A stretch of DNA of 64,000 nt from Nematostella vectensis (taxonomy: Eukaryota; Cnidaria; Anthozoa; Actiniaria; Edwardsiidae). Location of the stretch: NCBI RefSeq assembly GCF_932526225.1, contig NC_064046.1:2790001-2854000 (forward strand), in the 5' to 3' direction. Made by a program: the position numbers and the translations under genes. Position 1 is the first letter of the stretch. Each line of letters opens with the position of its first letter. The notes beneath the pieces are model-generated. The model ran no database searches. It was not told the origin of the DNA and was given only the letters and a program-made list of their open reading frames with translations. Below are positions 49,105 to 61,900 of this stretch, in pieces.

Positions 49105-49356
49105 ATGGAGCGATGTCTGCAAAATACGCAAACTATTTTTTGGATGATTTTAAACTATGTAACATTAAACGTTCCGCGATCCGCGCCGTGTGAGTCAACT
49201 GACAACAACGCTATTGCTCTAAGTATGTTGTCCGTCCATGTCGTGGTAGCCTCTTTTGCTGTGCTATTTTTTATGCTTTTCCGGGGTGAATCAAACCCAT
49301 CTGCTGTGTTTTTAAAAATATGCTTTTTAAAGGACTTGTTTTCAGGGTTTTCTTAG
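49105..49356 (+). CDS. Candidate small membrane protein (83 aa), speculative
   Basis: An ORF starting MERCLQNTQTIFWMILNYVT with one strong hydrophobic segment (AIALSMLSVHVVVASFAVLFFML) and no recognisable domain. The same frame is open back to 48955 without ATG. Plausible splice signals lie upstream (donor CACAG|GTTGGT at 48803, acceptor TTTCTTGTAG at 48885, acceptor TTTTTCAG at 49031), and AATAAA follows near 49430. The TATA/CCAAT pair about 450 bp upstream supports a transcription unit. It could equally be a chance ORF in a non-coding RNA. Confidence 0.25.
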   Translation: MERCLQNTQTIFWMILNYVTLNVPRSAPCESTDNNAIALSMLSVHVVVASFAVLFFMLFRGESNPSAVFLKICFLKDLFSGFS

Positions 49357-52300
49357 TTGTTTCTAAATGTGAGAGGAAATGCGTTCGCAAAATGTTATCT
49401 TTGGACAAGAAACTTGAGTATGAGTTTATAAATAAAAATACAATTGTGCTGTTTTCCTCTTACACTAAGTGTTTCTTGGGTGTTTGAAAAAGGAAGAATG
49501 AAAAGAAATGTTAAATGAATTGTAAATATTTTTTTTTTCTCAATGTGGATACTCTCCCCTCACACTGAGCTGGTAATCCACCACGTTACTTGCTACCTCG
49601 AGATTTTTTAAAATATTGTGATCTTGAATTAGATAATGAAATTCAATCAAGCTCTTTTGGAAAATCATTTTTCTTCCATTGTTCGCTAATGTTTCCAATC
49701 ACAACAAAAATAGCACATGCTTAAAATCGCCCGAGGGAGTAAGTATCATTCAAAGAAGGTTTGCCAGCCTTTTTTGTTCGTTATCTTGTTGAAAACATTG
49801 CTTTTTAAAAGGGAGCTTGTATTTTATGTATAGAATTTCTTGGGGAATTGATAAAAATGTTCGTATTAGATCTAAGGCTTGACCTTAACGTACAAAACGA
49901 AAGGAATTACCTGTGAATCCTTCCACCACAAACCAAGGGGGGGTGGGTAGGGAGGGGGAAGGGTAGTTCCCAAACCCTTCATTAGACAGTCAATCAAAAA
50001 ACTGTTGCGCAAAACAATGGTCATTGCAAAAGCTTTCTTGGTGTTATATAGTTACTTCTTTTACCTTGCTATTGTTAAAAGCTACTGCTGCTATCAACAA
50101 TAACCCAGCTATTATCTTTTTTGCGGTACGAACTGACTGATAATAGAGGAAATTTGAAAGCAGGTGGATGTAAGTAAGTTAGAGAGAGACTATTCTCACG
50201 CGCTCTCTCTCTCTCTCTAGGAGACAAAAAACATTTTTAAAAACATCCTTTTAATCCCAGCGTGTCATCAATAAGTCATTATCAAGTATGTTCTTACAAG
50301 AGGAGTAGCTATTTTTTTACCACTAGACATATTATTATGGTCTTTCAGTCGGCGCTACCCGACTACTAGTGGTGGTCTCAGCGAACATGCAAGCTCGGCC
50401 ATATTTCTTGCTTGCACGAGCACTTTGAGTTTTTGTCATCAGAGCGAGCAACAAGAACAACTAACTAAAAAAACAGTTATAATTCCTAATTTAAATAGAA
50501 GATCTTAGGTATTGAGTTGAGGCCGCGGTATGTTAAGCTGACAGTGAGTTGCTTGTTTTAAATAAAAACATATGACTTCAGTAGAAGTAAATTGACTCGC
50601 AAAGGAAAAACAGCATTCGAGCAGTTCACTTTTTTTTCTGAGAGGCTTCAACCGAATCCTTACCACAAACATCCCTAACTCTTTAGATAACATGATCAGC
50701 CGCGAACTTATAACCTTATTATGATTTCAGCTTTGTTTTTTAATTTTTATACACTCTTTTATTCTATCTTATTCTCGCAAACTTTGATCTATTCTTATTA
50801 TAACTATAAAAGCCTTTGACTTTTTCAAAGCAAATAAAATCGTGTCTATATCAAGAATCCCGAAACTCCGACCAGTTTTTGTTCGACGTTCGAGCTATCT
50901 GGATTCAAATGCAAAAGGTTAATATTTCGGGATAAATCCACCATTTTTCAAACAGACTACAATTATTCAGTTTCTTTCGGGGGAAATATTCTTCCTTTCT
51001 GGAATTGTTAGTAATTCGAACGAAATCACGTAAGAAAAATTCGCATAGAAAATAACGTAGCCTTAGTAGGTAGTAGTTGCGGACCAAGGGGTTCCGGGAA
51101 ATACAAGTTTTGAGTTCCTTTGAGTTCCTCAAATTTATCTCCAGCCATGATATGTTAAATTGGCCGTTGTCGACCGTCCTTTGAAAAATCCTGGATCCCC
51201 CCCCCCATCTGAGGTGGGACGCGTAAAATATATATCTGTATTACCCGATTTCGATTTGAACAAAAAATCGATGAATGAATTTTGACAATTAGATAACCAG
51301 GTTATCTAACAAAACTAATTAACATTTGCGTAAATTCAATTTTAAATTACGCCTAGTGATCTATGACCTTATCCTTTAAACCCGCTGTTTAAACAGTAAA
51401 TACCAATTGAAAAAAAGGGGGGGGGGGGAGAAAGAAGACTATTTGTTTTGAAATGCCACAACCTTTGCAGGAGTCTTTTCTCGGTAATTTATTATTCTTA
51501 TAAGATACTTTATTTGACACTCTTTGAAATGTGTCGTTATTCTTATCGCAATAATATGTAACAAACCTGACAGACACTTCATATCAGACCGCAAGACATG
51601 TTTACACCTGGTGAAGTGGGAACGTGAAAAGGAGTGCAAACAAAAGAAGAAATTGCTCAGTTTGTATTTTTTGCTTTACATGTTTTTATGATCAAACGGA
51701 AACAGATGGTTCAGAAACTCTATACAAAGAAGGAAATGGATATTAACAAAAAAACTGTATGACGCAATATCATTTTTCATTTAAGTTGGTGAGGTTGAAG
51801 CTGTTCCATTAAGGGTAAAGTTTCTTGTTAAAGTAAATCTAATATCTCTGAGTGTGTCGTTTCGCTTTGGCATCCTATACTCTGTCTAACCCGATTGCGG
51901 AACACACACCCACATGGATCTAAACTCTGGTTCAGACCACTTCGAGTTTTTCGGAAGTCACTCTGCAGTTTGTTGCCGATGAAGTTTATCCGTGACAAAC
52001 CGGCTATGCCAGATATATATATACTGATGAGTGATAACAAGGACGAAACAGCTGCCCATGCTTGTCGAACCTCACGGAGTTGTCTGGCAGTGATAGCGGT
52101 CAGGAGATCTTAATCTAGTACGTGTTTTGGTAATCTTTAACGAGCGCGCTCAGTTCTTGGGGCTTGATGAAATAACGCGGGATTTTAAATGTAAGCCAAA
52201 ACGCTTGATACATCTCCTTGCCAGGTAATAGTTGCGCAATTTGTTAAAATCTTCAATATTTGCTCGGAGCGAGCGCAGCGCAGCGCCGCGTCACGTGGTC

Positions 52301-52859
52301 TTCTCATTCTTGGCGAATTACCTTGGAGTTATTTTTACTAAGGTCAAGCTATGAATTGTCTAAATTACCTTCGTATGAGTTCTCGCGGATTTCAAAGTGT
52401 AATTTTCACTGGTGTGAGATCATTTTCACTGCCGTTATCCAGGCGGGTAAAAAAAGCAACCTAATGCCTATTACGGCGGGTAGTAAAATCAACCCAATGC
52501 CTATGGACTGGTGGCGTATTGGTTCAAATGATCGCAGTCCAAACCCCAATGACTGATGGCTGTATGGCTTTGTGTAAAGAAACAGAGCCTACAAAATTAT
52601 ACAATGCTATACAAATGCAATTCAATGCTATTCAAATGCCATTCAATGCTATACAAATGCTATTTAATACTATACAAATGCTACACATAATACTAATCTA
52701 AAAATCAGCTGGCCCAATGCCTAACATGGCGGGAATATAATATTAAGATGGGTAGAAATTTGTTACAAAATGCCAGTGAGTCTAATTACAAATTGCCAAT
52801 TATTGACAGCATTCAAATCACAACTTTGAAAGCTGCTGTGACCTCAGACTGATGTATTT
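49357..52859. other. Intergenic stretch without a supported gene
   Basis: AT-rich, with a CT dinucleotide run near 50203-50218, a small palindrome TTAGATAACCAGGTTATCTA near 51289-51309, a poly-G run near 51417-51429 and an imperfect ATGCTATACAA repeat at about 52600-52685. None of the ORFs shows a domain. Confidence 0.45.
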
Positions 52860-52865
52860 GTCTGC

Positions 52866-53012
52866 CTAGCCAGGATTTTTAACAAGGGGGGGGGGGGGGG
52901 TACCAAAATACCCTTTAAAGGCATGTATTTTAGATACTGTCTCATACATTTACTGTATTTTTGGCTGATAGAAGGGGACCCGGCCCCCCTGGGCCATCCC
53001 CCTGGCTACGGC
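52866..53012. mobile_element. MITE with GTAGCCAGG-type ends, copy 2
   Basis: CCTAGCCAGGATTTTTAACA on the left faces CCCCCTGGCTACGG on the right. It shares CTCATACATTTACTGTATTT with 14991-15400 but is shorter, and contains a poly-G run. Confidence 0.65.
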
Positions 53013-53438
53013 CCTGTGCCCCCAATTCATTCAAGTTAAATGATCTTGCAAACAACGAAAAAAATCATTTTGTTGTCTTGAAAATTGAATTGGTAGTTTT
53101 ATCAGCCAATTTTATCGCCTGGCTAAAACAATGAAGTCATGTGTATTCATAGAACAACAATACTCTTACAGAAGTAATGGCTATCGATTCAGTTCCAATG
53201 TTAGAAAAACTGGCTCTGAATTTCCAAATTTAAGATGGTTCATGGAACATAAACAGGAAAATAAACAAGAATGCTTCAGCTTTACAAATCTGAGTGTTTG
53301 TTTCTATTTACGATTATTTGCCTATTTGTGTAATACCCATGTAGCACTGCTGGAAAGACACATTCTCCGGGTGCAAATTGGTTAAAATCAGGTGTAAATC
53401 GAACATGTTTAAACCTAAAAAGGTCAATCTCTTTCAGG

Positions 53439-54416
53439 ATGGGAAACAGTACGTTTTCTCCCGAAGACACCGAGGACCATCAAGTCCCGTTCCCCGCTCT
53501 CGTGGCTATCCTATCTCCGATGTCCCTAGGGACCATATGTGGCAACCTACTTGTGCTCATCTCCATATGGACCCAGCCTTCGCTACAGCTGCCCAACTTC
53601 ATGGCCATAGGCAGTCTAGCGATGGCAGACCTACTTGTAGGCGTCTTTGCCATGCCCGCTTATGTCATCAAAAAATCCCCTCTCGTCCTCGGTGAATTCT
53701 GGGAAGGCTTCGTGTGTGACGTGTTCAGGTTCTCGTACTTTCTGTCGGGATACGCGTCCATCTTGAGTCTATGCATCATCAGCATAGATCGCATGCTCAC
53801 CATACGGAACCCGCTGACTTACCACACTCTGGTCACGCAATACCGCGTGACTGTCACGCTAGTGGTTGCGTGGATCGATGCTATCGGGATATCCGTGTTA
53901 CCGTTTCTCCCTACCGGGGTCCCCCAAGGTCTGCCTTGTCATTACAGCCCCGCTGGTTGGTGGAGCATAATGGTTATTGTGACGAATGTGGTGGTGCCTT
54001 TTGTGATTATAATGCTGTGTTATACCGATATGTACTGCACGGCTCGTGGCCATCTGCGGAGAATACAGACCCATAATACGCACAGTCGGCAATCCTCGCA
54101 AGACAAGCGACAACGATCGGGAACCAGAACTATATCAATTGTCATCGGACTTTTCGTCATCTCCTGGTTCCCATCTTGTGTGTACTATTTCCTGAAAGAA
54201 GTCTGCGACGCCTGTTACCCACCATCCTTTGCGCCCTTGGAAGGGATCTTTAACTCGTTAGCAAAACTGATGACTTTTGCGGGCTCGTTTTGGAATCCGC
54301 TGATATATTGCTGGCGCAGTTCGGAATTCAGGTCAGCGTTCTTGCGCATTTTGAGCAGGCGCAAGGTACGTTTGCGTCCCATTCAGTCCTTCTCTATGGT
54401 ATCAAGACATCAGTAG
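53439..54416 (+). CDS. Intronless class A GPCR, orphan
   Basis: An uninterrupted 325-residue ORF with seven hydrophobic segments. Seen: GN at 35-36 in TM1, AMADLLVG with D64 in TM2, C93 exactly 25 residues before R118 and pairing with C167 in ECL2, DRM at 117-119 instead of DRY, ISWFP (W243, P245) in TM6 and NPLIY at 286-290. Position 3.32 is Tyr100, not the Asp of amine receptors, so a monoamine ligand by the usual salt bridge is unlikely. The N-terminus has one N-glycosylation site (N3-S-T). The ATG follows a pyrimidine-rich CTCTTTCAG that could be an acceptor for a 5' UTR exon. The ligand is unknown. Confidence 0.92.
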   Translation: MGNSTFSPEDTEDHQVPFPALVAILSPMSLGTICGNLLVLISIWTQPSLQLPNFMAIGSLAMADLLVGVFAMPAYVIKKSPLVLGEFWEGFVCDVFRFSYFLSGYASILSLCIISIDRMLTIRNPLTYHTLVTQYRVTVTLVVAWIDAIGISVLPFLPTGVPQGLPCHYSPAGWWSIMVIVTNVVVPFVIIMLCYTDMYCTARGHLRRIQTHNTHSRQSSQDKRQRSGTRTISIVIGLFVISWFPSCVYYFLKEVCDACYPPSFAPLEGIFNSLAKLMTFAGSFWNPLIYCWRSSEFRSAFLRILSRRKVRLRPIQSFSMVSRHQ

Positions 54417-55552
54417 TACGCTCAGTCAGTCTCAGGACGCATTTGACGTTAACTAAAAAATGCTGTTCCTTGCGCTTTTGGAGTTAGCTAACTCATTCTC
54501 CTGACAGAGCTCGATATGTTTTTCTCCATGACAATCTACGAAGGCAAAGGGAGGGAATATGCAATAGAGTATGACAGCGATATGTGACAGCGGCCCTCAG
54601 TTCAATGGTAGGGCAATTTTGTCAATTCGCCATAGCGAAACGAGTAGCGAGCTCAGCTTTCTCTTATTTGACGACTTTTGCGCGCAAAAAGCTTTGAAGT
54701 CGAGGCCTTTTGCCGGCTGCTCGCCCCAGCTCACTGATGAAAATGAACCTCGGCTATTGATACGTTTTTACCATAGTTCTTTGGGCGCGCGCAAGATTAG
54801 AGAGATGTTGTGCGTGCGTCACAATGGTTGTCATAGGGACAAAATAGGCAAACAGGGTTGCAAATGAAATTCTACTACAAAAAATATTTACCGAGAAACT
54901 AAACGGAGAAATAGGGTAAGTTATCCCTGTCATTCGCGATTAAACACTATGAAGATTTTCGCTGCCAAAATTGAAGAACTCAGAGGCGCATTTTATTTCC
55001 ACTTTTCGTGCAACCTACAAAAGAGAGGTCTTGTGTGACGTCGTTTTGGTTTTATTTGACAATTTCACTTTCTAAAATATTATTATCCATATTGATGCTT
55101 CAGGAATATAATGCGTCGTATTGATTTAAAATTTCAGGGATTCAAGTAGATTCAGTTCGTTACTGAATTATTAGCATTAATTTTTGTATTTTTGTGGTGT
55201 AAAAGATTCGTTTCACAAGTTCCAGCTCCTAAAGTCTTTATGTAATGTCTGCTTTTCACTTTTTCTCCATAAAGCTTACCAATAGCTCACATTTATAAAC
55301 AAATTTATTTACAAAATAAAAACAGAATACATAATCTGTAGTTTATCGCAAAAATTCAAATACAGAATACCCTACATAAAATAATGTTTAATGAGAACAA
55401 AAAAAAAACATTTAAAATAGAATCTTGTCAATTGTTTAACAGCACTGGAAAAAACAACATTTGTATATCGTTTTGTTAAAACCTATGTACAGTACAAGAT
55501 TGGGCGAGAGAAATAAAATATTGAGCTATAAACTAAAGCGGACATGGATGTG
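54417..55552. other. Convergent intergenic region and 3' UTR of gas8
   Basis: The GPCR and gas8 end towards each other. AT-rich sequence at about 55240-55550 is probably the gas8 3' UTR; TTTATT (minus-strand AATAAA) occurs near 55303. No other gene is supported. Confidence 0.45.
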
Positions 55553-58500
55553 TCAGGTCGGAGCAGCCACAAGTCCAGCCGGCCCTTTCCCTAGCTGCTG
55601 TCCTCCGACATTACTCTCGAGTGGCTTGAAACCCAATTCTTCCGTCGGGACACCGAACGATGTGAGCTTAGCTTCGTATGTGCGGATTAAATCGTTGTGC
55701 GCCTGTGAATAGAGGGTTGTGGTTAAAAACAATTTAAGGGAGACCTCAAAAGCACAGGTAATTAAAAGTAAGACAACGTAACAAATTTGTGAACAACTCG
55801 CTAGGCCAACTCGCGGAGCCAGCCCGTGAACACCCTATTCGGTTGTCAGGCGCGCGCCTTATCTGGGAACCATAGGTTATAATATTAATAATATTTTTGT
55901 ATTACTTTTACATTGCTTACCTTACAAACGCGTGCCAATTCGTATTGTAAATCTTTGATTGCACTGTTCTTGGAATCAAGCACATCCTGTAAACAAACGA
56001 TGCGGTTAAGTAGAGGTTCCTTTTTTTGTATGAAAATGTGGACATTGCTGTAGGTTTGTAAAGGAAAAGGAAAGACATTTAGATAAATAAGCGGATAAAC
56101 GAACCTCGAGTTTTCTGGTGACCACCGTTAATGCCGTAGGGTCAAGGTTTGAAGCGGAAAGAACTTCGTTCAGCTGTGCTTCCTGAAAGAGGCGGGAAAA
56201 AACACAATAAAGACATGGTCCCAAACTATAGAAACAGTAAAAAATATACTTGGCTGATACTGGAGCGGTGGCCTACTCCCTCTATGTGGAGTAGAGGATG
56301 GAGGAGGATCAAAGAGGGGTGGAGTAGACAGATGGATGGAACAAAGGTAGGAGGAAGAGAAGGAGCGAAAGACTCAAAAAGAGGAGAAGATGCCGAAAGA
56401 GAAGGAGAATGTGGGATGAGGTGGAACTGTTATTGGAGGAGTAGAAGAAATAGGTCGAGCGATCGGCTTGAGGGGTAGAAAAGGAGCAAAGGTCGATAGA
56501 TGTCGATATAGGGGGATGGGATGAGGTAGAGCGATCGGCGTAAGGAAGAGGAGAAACACGAGCAAAGGTCGATAGATGTCGATATAGGGGGAGGGAATGT
56601 GGTAGAGCGATCGGCGTAAGGAAGAGGAGGAACACGAGCAAAGGTCGATAGATGTCGATATAGGGGGAGGGAATGTGGTAGAGCGATCGGCGTAAGGAAG
56701 AGGAGGAACACGAGCAAAGGTCGAAAGAGGAGGATGGGGTGGAGGCGGAACTGTTATTGGAGGAGAAATAGGTGGAGAAACTGGAGCTTGGAGGAGGAAC
56801 CCGGTGCAGATGTGGTCGAAGGAGGAAGAAATGAGGCTTGATAGGGAAAAAGCGGTGGATGTTTGAGAAAGAGGATCAGGCGGAGCGGTCAGCCTGAGAA
56901 GGGGGGAGAAGATGGTAACGTTTAGATACAGACGATGGAGGATAAAGAATGAGGCAGCATAAGGAAGTAAAAAAAAAAAATAAAAAGAGACACGTTATGA
57001 TGAGACAGCGGATAAGATGAAAGGTGGGTGTAGAGAAGAAAGCAGGAACAAGGGTGGGGTCAGCAGATAACGTACCTTTTTCTCCAGGGTGTCGGCAAGT
57101 GCAGTCAATTTTTTCTCAAGAAGCAGGTTCTTGAAGTTACTCTTCTGTTGGACCTCGTGGATCGCCTTCACAAACTTGCCATAGAGCTCGTCCCGCTCGC
57201 TCTGAGTCTAACATTAAACACATACTTTCAGTCATGCAATCATGTTCTCCCACGCTGACACTAGAGGCCATTACAAGAATGCAGTGGACCCTTAATAAAA
57301 AGGCTGTCCAGTAAATGGAGAACCGTTGTATGAGGGTCCCACTTATATCTAGTTATCTTTTAATCCTGCAGAACCCATTTAACACATTCTAATTTTTTTT
57401 ACTGTTCTGTCTAATCTTAGTGGGTAATGTAGCCTACTTCTAAAGAGGTTTCTTTGGGAATCTAGTTAGGGGTGTGTAATAGGTGGCTGCAATCAGGCTG
57501 GCATTCATGTCTTCGTGCAACCAGCCTGACTTTGTCCATACAGAGCAGAAAGTTTGGAAGTAGAGAGACCAATGATGGCAGACCTAACGTTTTGTACCTG
57601 AGCAAAGCGCTGTTGTAGAACCTCGTGTTCCCAGTGCAAACTGTGTAGTTCGTCCTCTTGGACCTTTAGCCGTGCCTTAGCGCTCTGAAGACAACACCAT
57701 AGGGAAATAAGGGATCGAATACAAACACAGGGTACTTCAAGAGTAGACACAAGGAAATAAAAGAGAGATCGATACAAACACAGGGTACTTCAAGGGTAGA
57801 CACAAGGAAATAAAAGAGAGATCGAATACAAACACAGGGTACTTCAAGAGTAGACACAAGGAAACAATAGAGAGATCGAATACAAACACATGGTACTTCA
57901 AGAGTAGACACAAGGAAATAATAGAGAGATCGAATACAAACACAGGGTACTTCAAGGGTAGACACAAGGAAATGATAGAGGATCGAATACAAACACAGGG
58001 TACTTCAAGGGTAGAAACAAGGAAATTATAGAGAGATCGAATACAAACACAGGGTACTTCAAGGGTAGACACAAGGAAATGATAGAGGATCGAATACAAA
58101 CACAGGGTACTTCAAGGGTAGAAAGAAGGAAATAATGGAGAGATCGAATAAAAACTAAGAGTACTTCAAGGGTTGACAAGCCAAGGGAATTAATATACAG
58201 GGATCAAACATGAACACAGGGTAGACAAGCCAAGTGATATGATAGAGGGATTCAAAGATACCCTTTCTCTGTTGTTGTAGTTCTTACCGCTAATGATGCC
58301 TTGTCTTTCTCGTAGTTGGCAAGCTAAACAAAGAAATAATTTTGTCAATTTTTTGGCAATATTTAGAAGAGTTAAGAGATGTTTGCAAAATCTTGTGGGT
58401 GCAATTTATATAAGTTTATTTTGATAATTGAGCAAAATCGTATTGAGAGCCAAGGGACCGAAACAGTCTTCCAAGAACGATCTGTTTTCTCTATATCTAT

Positions 58501-58967
58501 TCTTACTGCGACAATCAAAACAAGTCTAGTCTAACTTGGTAAACGTTAACGTTAATCTTTTCTCATTGTATTCGTACTGCGAAATTTAGAATAAGGCAAG
58601 GCAAACGAGTACGAAGTGAATGTGAGACAAGAACGAACTATGATATCATTGTATTCGTACTGCGAAATTTAGAATAAGGCAAGGCTAACGTGAACGAAGT
58701 AAATGTGAATGGGCCGGACACAAGAACGACCCATGTCTCGTTGTATTCGTACTTCGAAATTCAGAAAAAGGCAACGTTAAAGTGGAAATCGTGAACGGTA
58801 GATAGCACCATGTAGGAGGGGGGGGGGATATGCACCTGTTTCCTAAGCTCCTCGACTTCTTCGCGCGCCTTCTGCAGGGGTTCTGTCAGTCGCTTGTTCT
58901 CCGCCATTATCTCGTTCATCTGCTTCTCCATTCGCTCCTCCTTCTTCTTCATCTCCTCAACTTGTTC
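55553..58967 (-). CDS. gas8: gas8 / DRC4, nexin-dynein regulatory complex subunit 4 (5' part outside window)
   Basis: Seven C-terminal exons on the minus strand: 58836-58967, 58288-58323, 57598-57684, 57076-57207, 56105-56182, 55921-55986 and 55553-55702, all phase 0 with GT-AG ends. Translated in order they give about 209 residues that follow the GAS8/DRC4 C-terminus: [111 protein letters not shown] and [12 protein letters not shown] at the end. DRC4 is a coiled-coil core subunit of the axonemal nexin-dynein regulatory complex, needed for regulated ciliary beating. The intron before the first visible exon is at least 5 kb of 22-bp satellite and leaves the window. Two more introns hold arrays. 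Confidence 0.96.
56457..56760. repeat. About 76-bp array in a gas8 intron, 4 units
   Basis: Units with GAGCGATCGGCGTAAGGAAG, then ACACGAGCAAAGGTCGATAG and TGTCGATATAGGGGGA; starts at 56457, 56529, 56605 and 56681. It lies in the intron between the exons at 57076-57207 and 56105-56182, within purine-rich sequence. Confidence 0.9.
57708..58200. repeat. About 54-bp array in a gas8 intron, 8-9 units
   Basis: Units contain GGGTACTTCAAGAGTAGACA, CAAGGAAATA and GAGATCGAATACAAACACA, degenerating towards 58200. The array starts about 25 nt from the acceptor of the exon at 57598-57684. Minus-strand ORFs across it are artefacts. Confidence 0.92.
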
Positions 58968-58974
58968 CTGTATC

Positions 58975-61900
58975 ACAAGAACACGTGAAAATCAACACAA
59001 GAACACGTGAAAATCAACACAAGACGACGTGAAAATCAACACAAGAACACGTGAAAATCAACACAAGAACGCGTGAAAATCAACACAAGAACACGTGAAA
59101 ATCAACACAAGAACACGTGAAAATCAACACAAGAACACGTGAAAATCAACACAAGACGACGTGAAAATCAACACAAGAACACGTGAAAATCAACACAAGA
59201 CGACGTGAAAATCAACACAAGAACACGTGAAAATCAACACAAGACGACGTGAAAATCAACACAAGAACACGTGAAAATCAACACAATAACACGTGAAAAT
59301 CAACACAAGAACACGTGAAAATCAGCACAAGACGACGTGAAAATCAACACAAGAACACGTGAAAATCAACACAAGAACGCGTGAAAATCAACACAAGAAC
59401 ACGTGAAAATCAACACAAGACGACGTGAAAATCAACACAAGAACACGTGAAAATCAACACAAGAACACGTGAAAATCAACACAAGAACACGTGAAAATCA
59501 ACACAAGAACACGTGAAAATCAACACAAGAACACGTGAAAATCAACACAAGAACACGTGAAAATCAACACAAGAACGCGTGAAAATCAACACAAGAACAC
59601 GTGAAAATCAACACAAGACGACGTGAAAATCAACACAAGAACACGTGAAAATCAACACAATAACACGTGAAAATCAACACAAGACGACGTGAAAATCAAC
59701 ACAATAACACGTGAAAATCAACACAAGACGACGTGAAAATCAACACAAGAACACGTGAAAATCAACACAATAACACGTGAAAATCAACACAAGACGACGT
59801 GAAAATCAACACAAGAACACGTGAAAATCAACACAAGAACACGTGAAAATCAACACAAGAACACGTGAAAATCAACACAAGAACACGTGAAAATCAACAC
59901 AAGAACACGTGAAAATCAACACAAGAACACGTGAAAATCAACACAAGAACACGTGAAAATCAACACAAGAACACGTGAAAATCAACACAAGAACACGTGA
60001 AAATCAACACAAGAACACGTGAAAATCAACACAAGACGACGTGAAAATCAACACAAGAACACGTGAAAATCAACACAAGAACACGTGAAAATCAACACAA
60101 GAACACGTGAAAATCAACACAAGAACACGTGAAAATCAACACAAGAACACGTGAAAATCAACACAAGAACACATGAAAATCAACACAAGAACATGTGAAA
60201 ATCAACACAAGAACACGTGAAAATCAACACAAGACGACGTGAAAATCAACACAAGAACACGTGAAAATCAACACAATAACACGTGAAAATCAACACAAGA
60301 ACACGTGAAAATCAACACGAGACGACGTGAAAATCAACACAAGAACACGTGAAAATCAACACAATAACACGTGAAAATCAACACAAGAACACGTGAAAAT
60401 CAACACAAGACGACGTGAAAATCAACACAAGAACACGTGAAAATCAACACAAGAACACGTGAAAATCAACACAAGAACACATGAAAATCAACACAAGAAC
60501 ATGTGAAAATCAACACAAGAACACGTGAAAATCAACACAAGAACACGTGAAAATCAACACAAGAACATGTAAAAATAAACACAAGAACACGTGAAAATCA
60601 ACACAAGACGACGTGAAAATCAACACAAGAACACGTGAAAATCAACACAATAACACGTGAAAATCAACACAAGAACACGTGAAAATCAACACGAGACGAC
60701 GTGAAAATCAACACAAGAACACGTGAAAATCAACACAAGAACACGTGAAAATCAACACAAGAACACGTGAAAATCAACACAAGACGACGTGAAAATCAAC
60801 ACAAGAACACGTGAAAATCAACACAAGACGACGTGAAAATCAACACAAGAACACGTGAAAATCAACACAATAACACGTGAAAATCAACACAAGACGACGT
60901 GAAAATCAACACAAGAACACGTGAAAATCAACACAAGAACACGTGAAAATCAACACAAGAACACGTGAAAATCAACACAAGAACACGTGAAAATCAACAC
61001 AAGAACACGTGAAAATCAACACAAGAACACGTGAAAATCAACACAAGACGACGTGAAAATCAACACAAGAACACGTGAAAATCAACACAATAACACGTGA
61101 AAATCAACACAAGACGACGTGAAAATCAACACAAGACGACGTGAAAATCAACACAAGAACACGTGAAAATCAACACAAGAACACGTGAAAATCAACACAA
61201 GAACACGTGAAAATCAACACAAGACGACGTGAAAATCAACACAAGAACACGTGAAAATCAACACAAGACGACGTGAAAATCAACACAAGAACACGTGAAA
61301 ATCAACACAATAACACGTGAAAATCAACACAAGACGACGTGAAAATCAACACAAGAACACGTGAAAATCAACACAAGACGACGTGAAAATCAACACAAGA
61401 CGACGTGAAAATCAACACAATAACACGTGAAAATCAACACAAGACGACGTGAAAATCAACACAAGAACACGTGAAAATCAACACAAGAACACGTGAAAAT
61501 CAACACAAGAACACGTGAAAATCAACACAAGAACACGTGAAAATCAACACAAGAACACGTGAAAATCAACACAAGAACACGTGAAAATCAACACAAGAAC
61601 ACGTGAAAATCAACACAAGAACACGTGAAAATCAACACAAGAACACATGAAAATCAACACAAGAACATGTGAAAATCAACACAAGAACACGTGAAAATCA
61701 ACACAAGACGACGTGAAAATCAACACAAGAACACGTGAAAATCAACACAAGAACACGTGAAAATCAACACAAGACGACGTGAAAATCAACACAAGAACAC
61801 GTGAAAATCAACACAATAACACGTGAAAATCAACACAAGACGACGTGAAAATCAACACAAGAACACGTGAAAATCAACACAAGAACACGTGAAAATCAAC

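Noticed and set aside
57505..58179. Cys/Val-rich minus-strand ORFs ([14 protein letters not shown] repeats)
   Set aside because: Translation of the 54-bp array in a gas8 intron; the only real exon here is 57598-57684.
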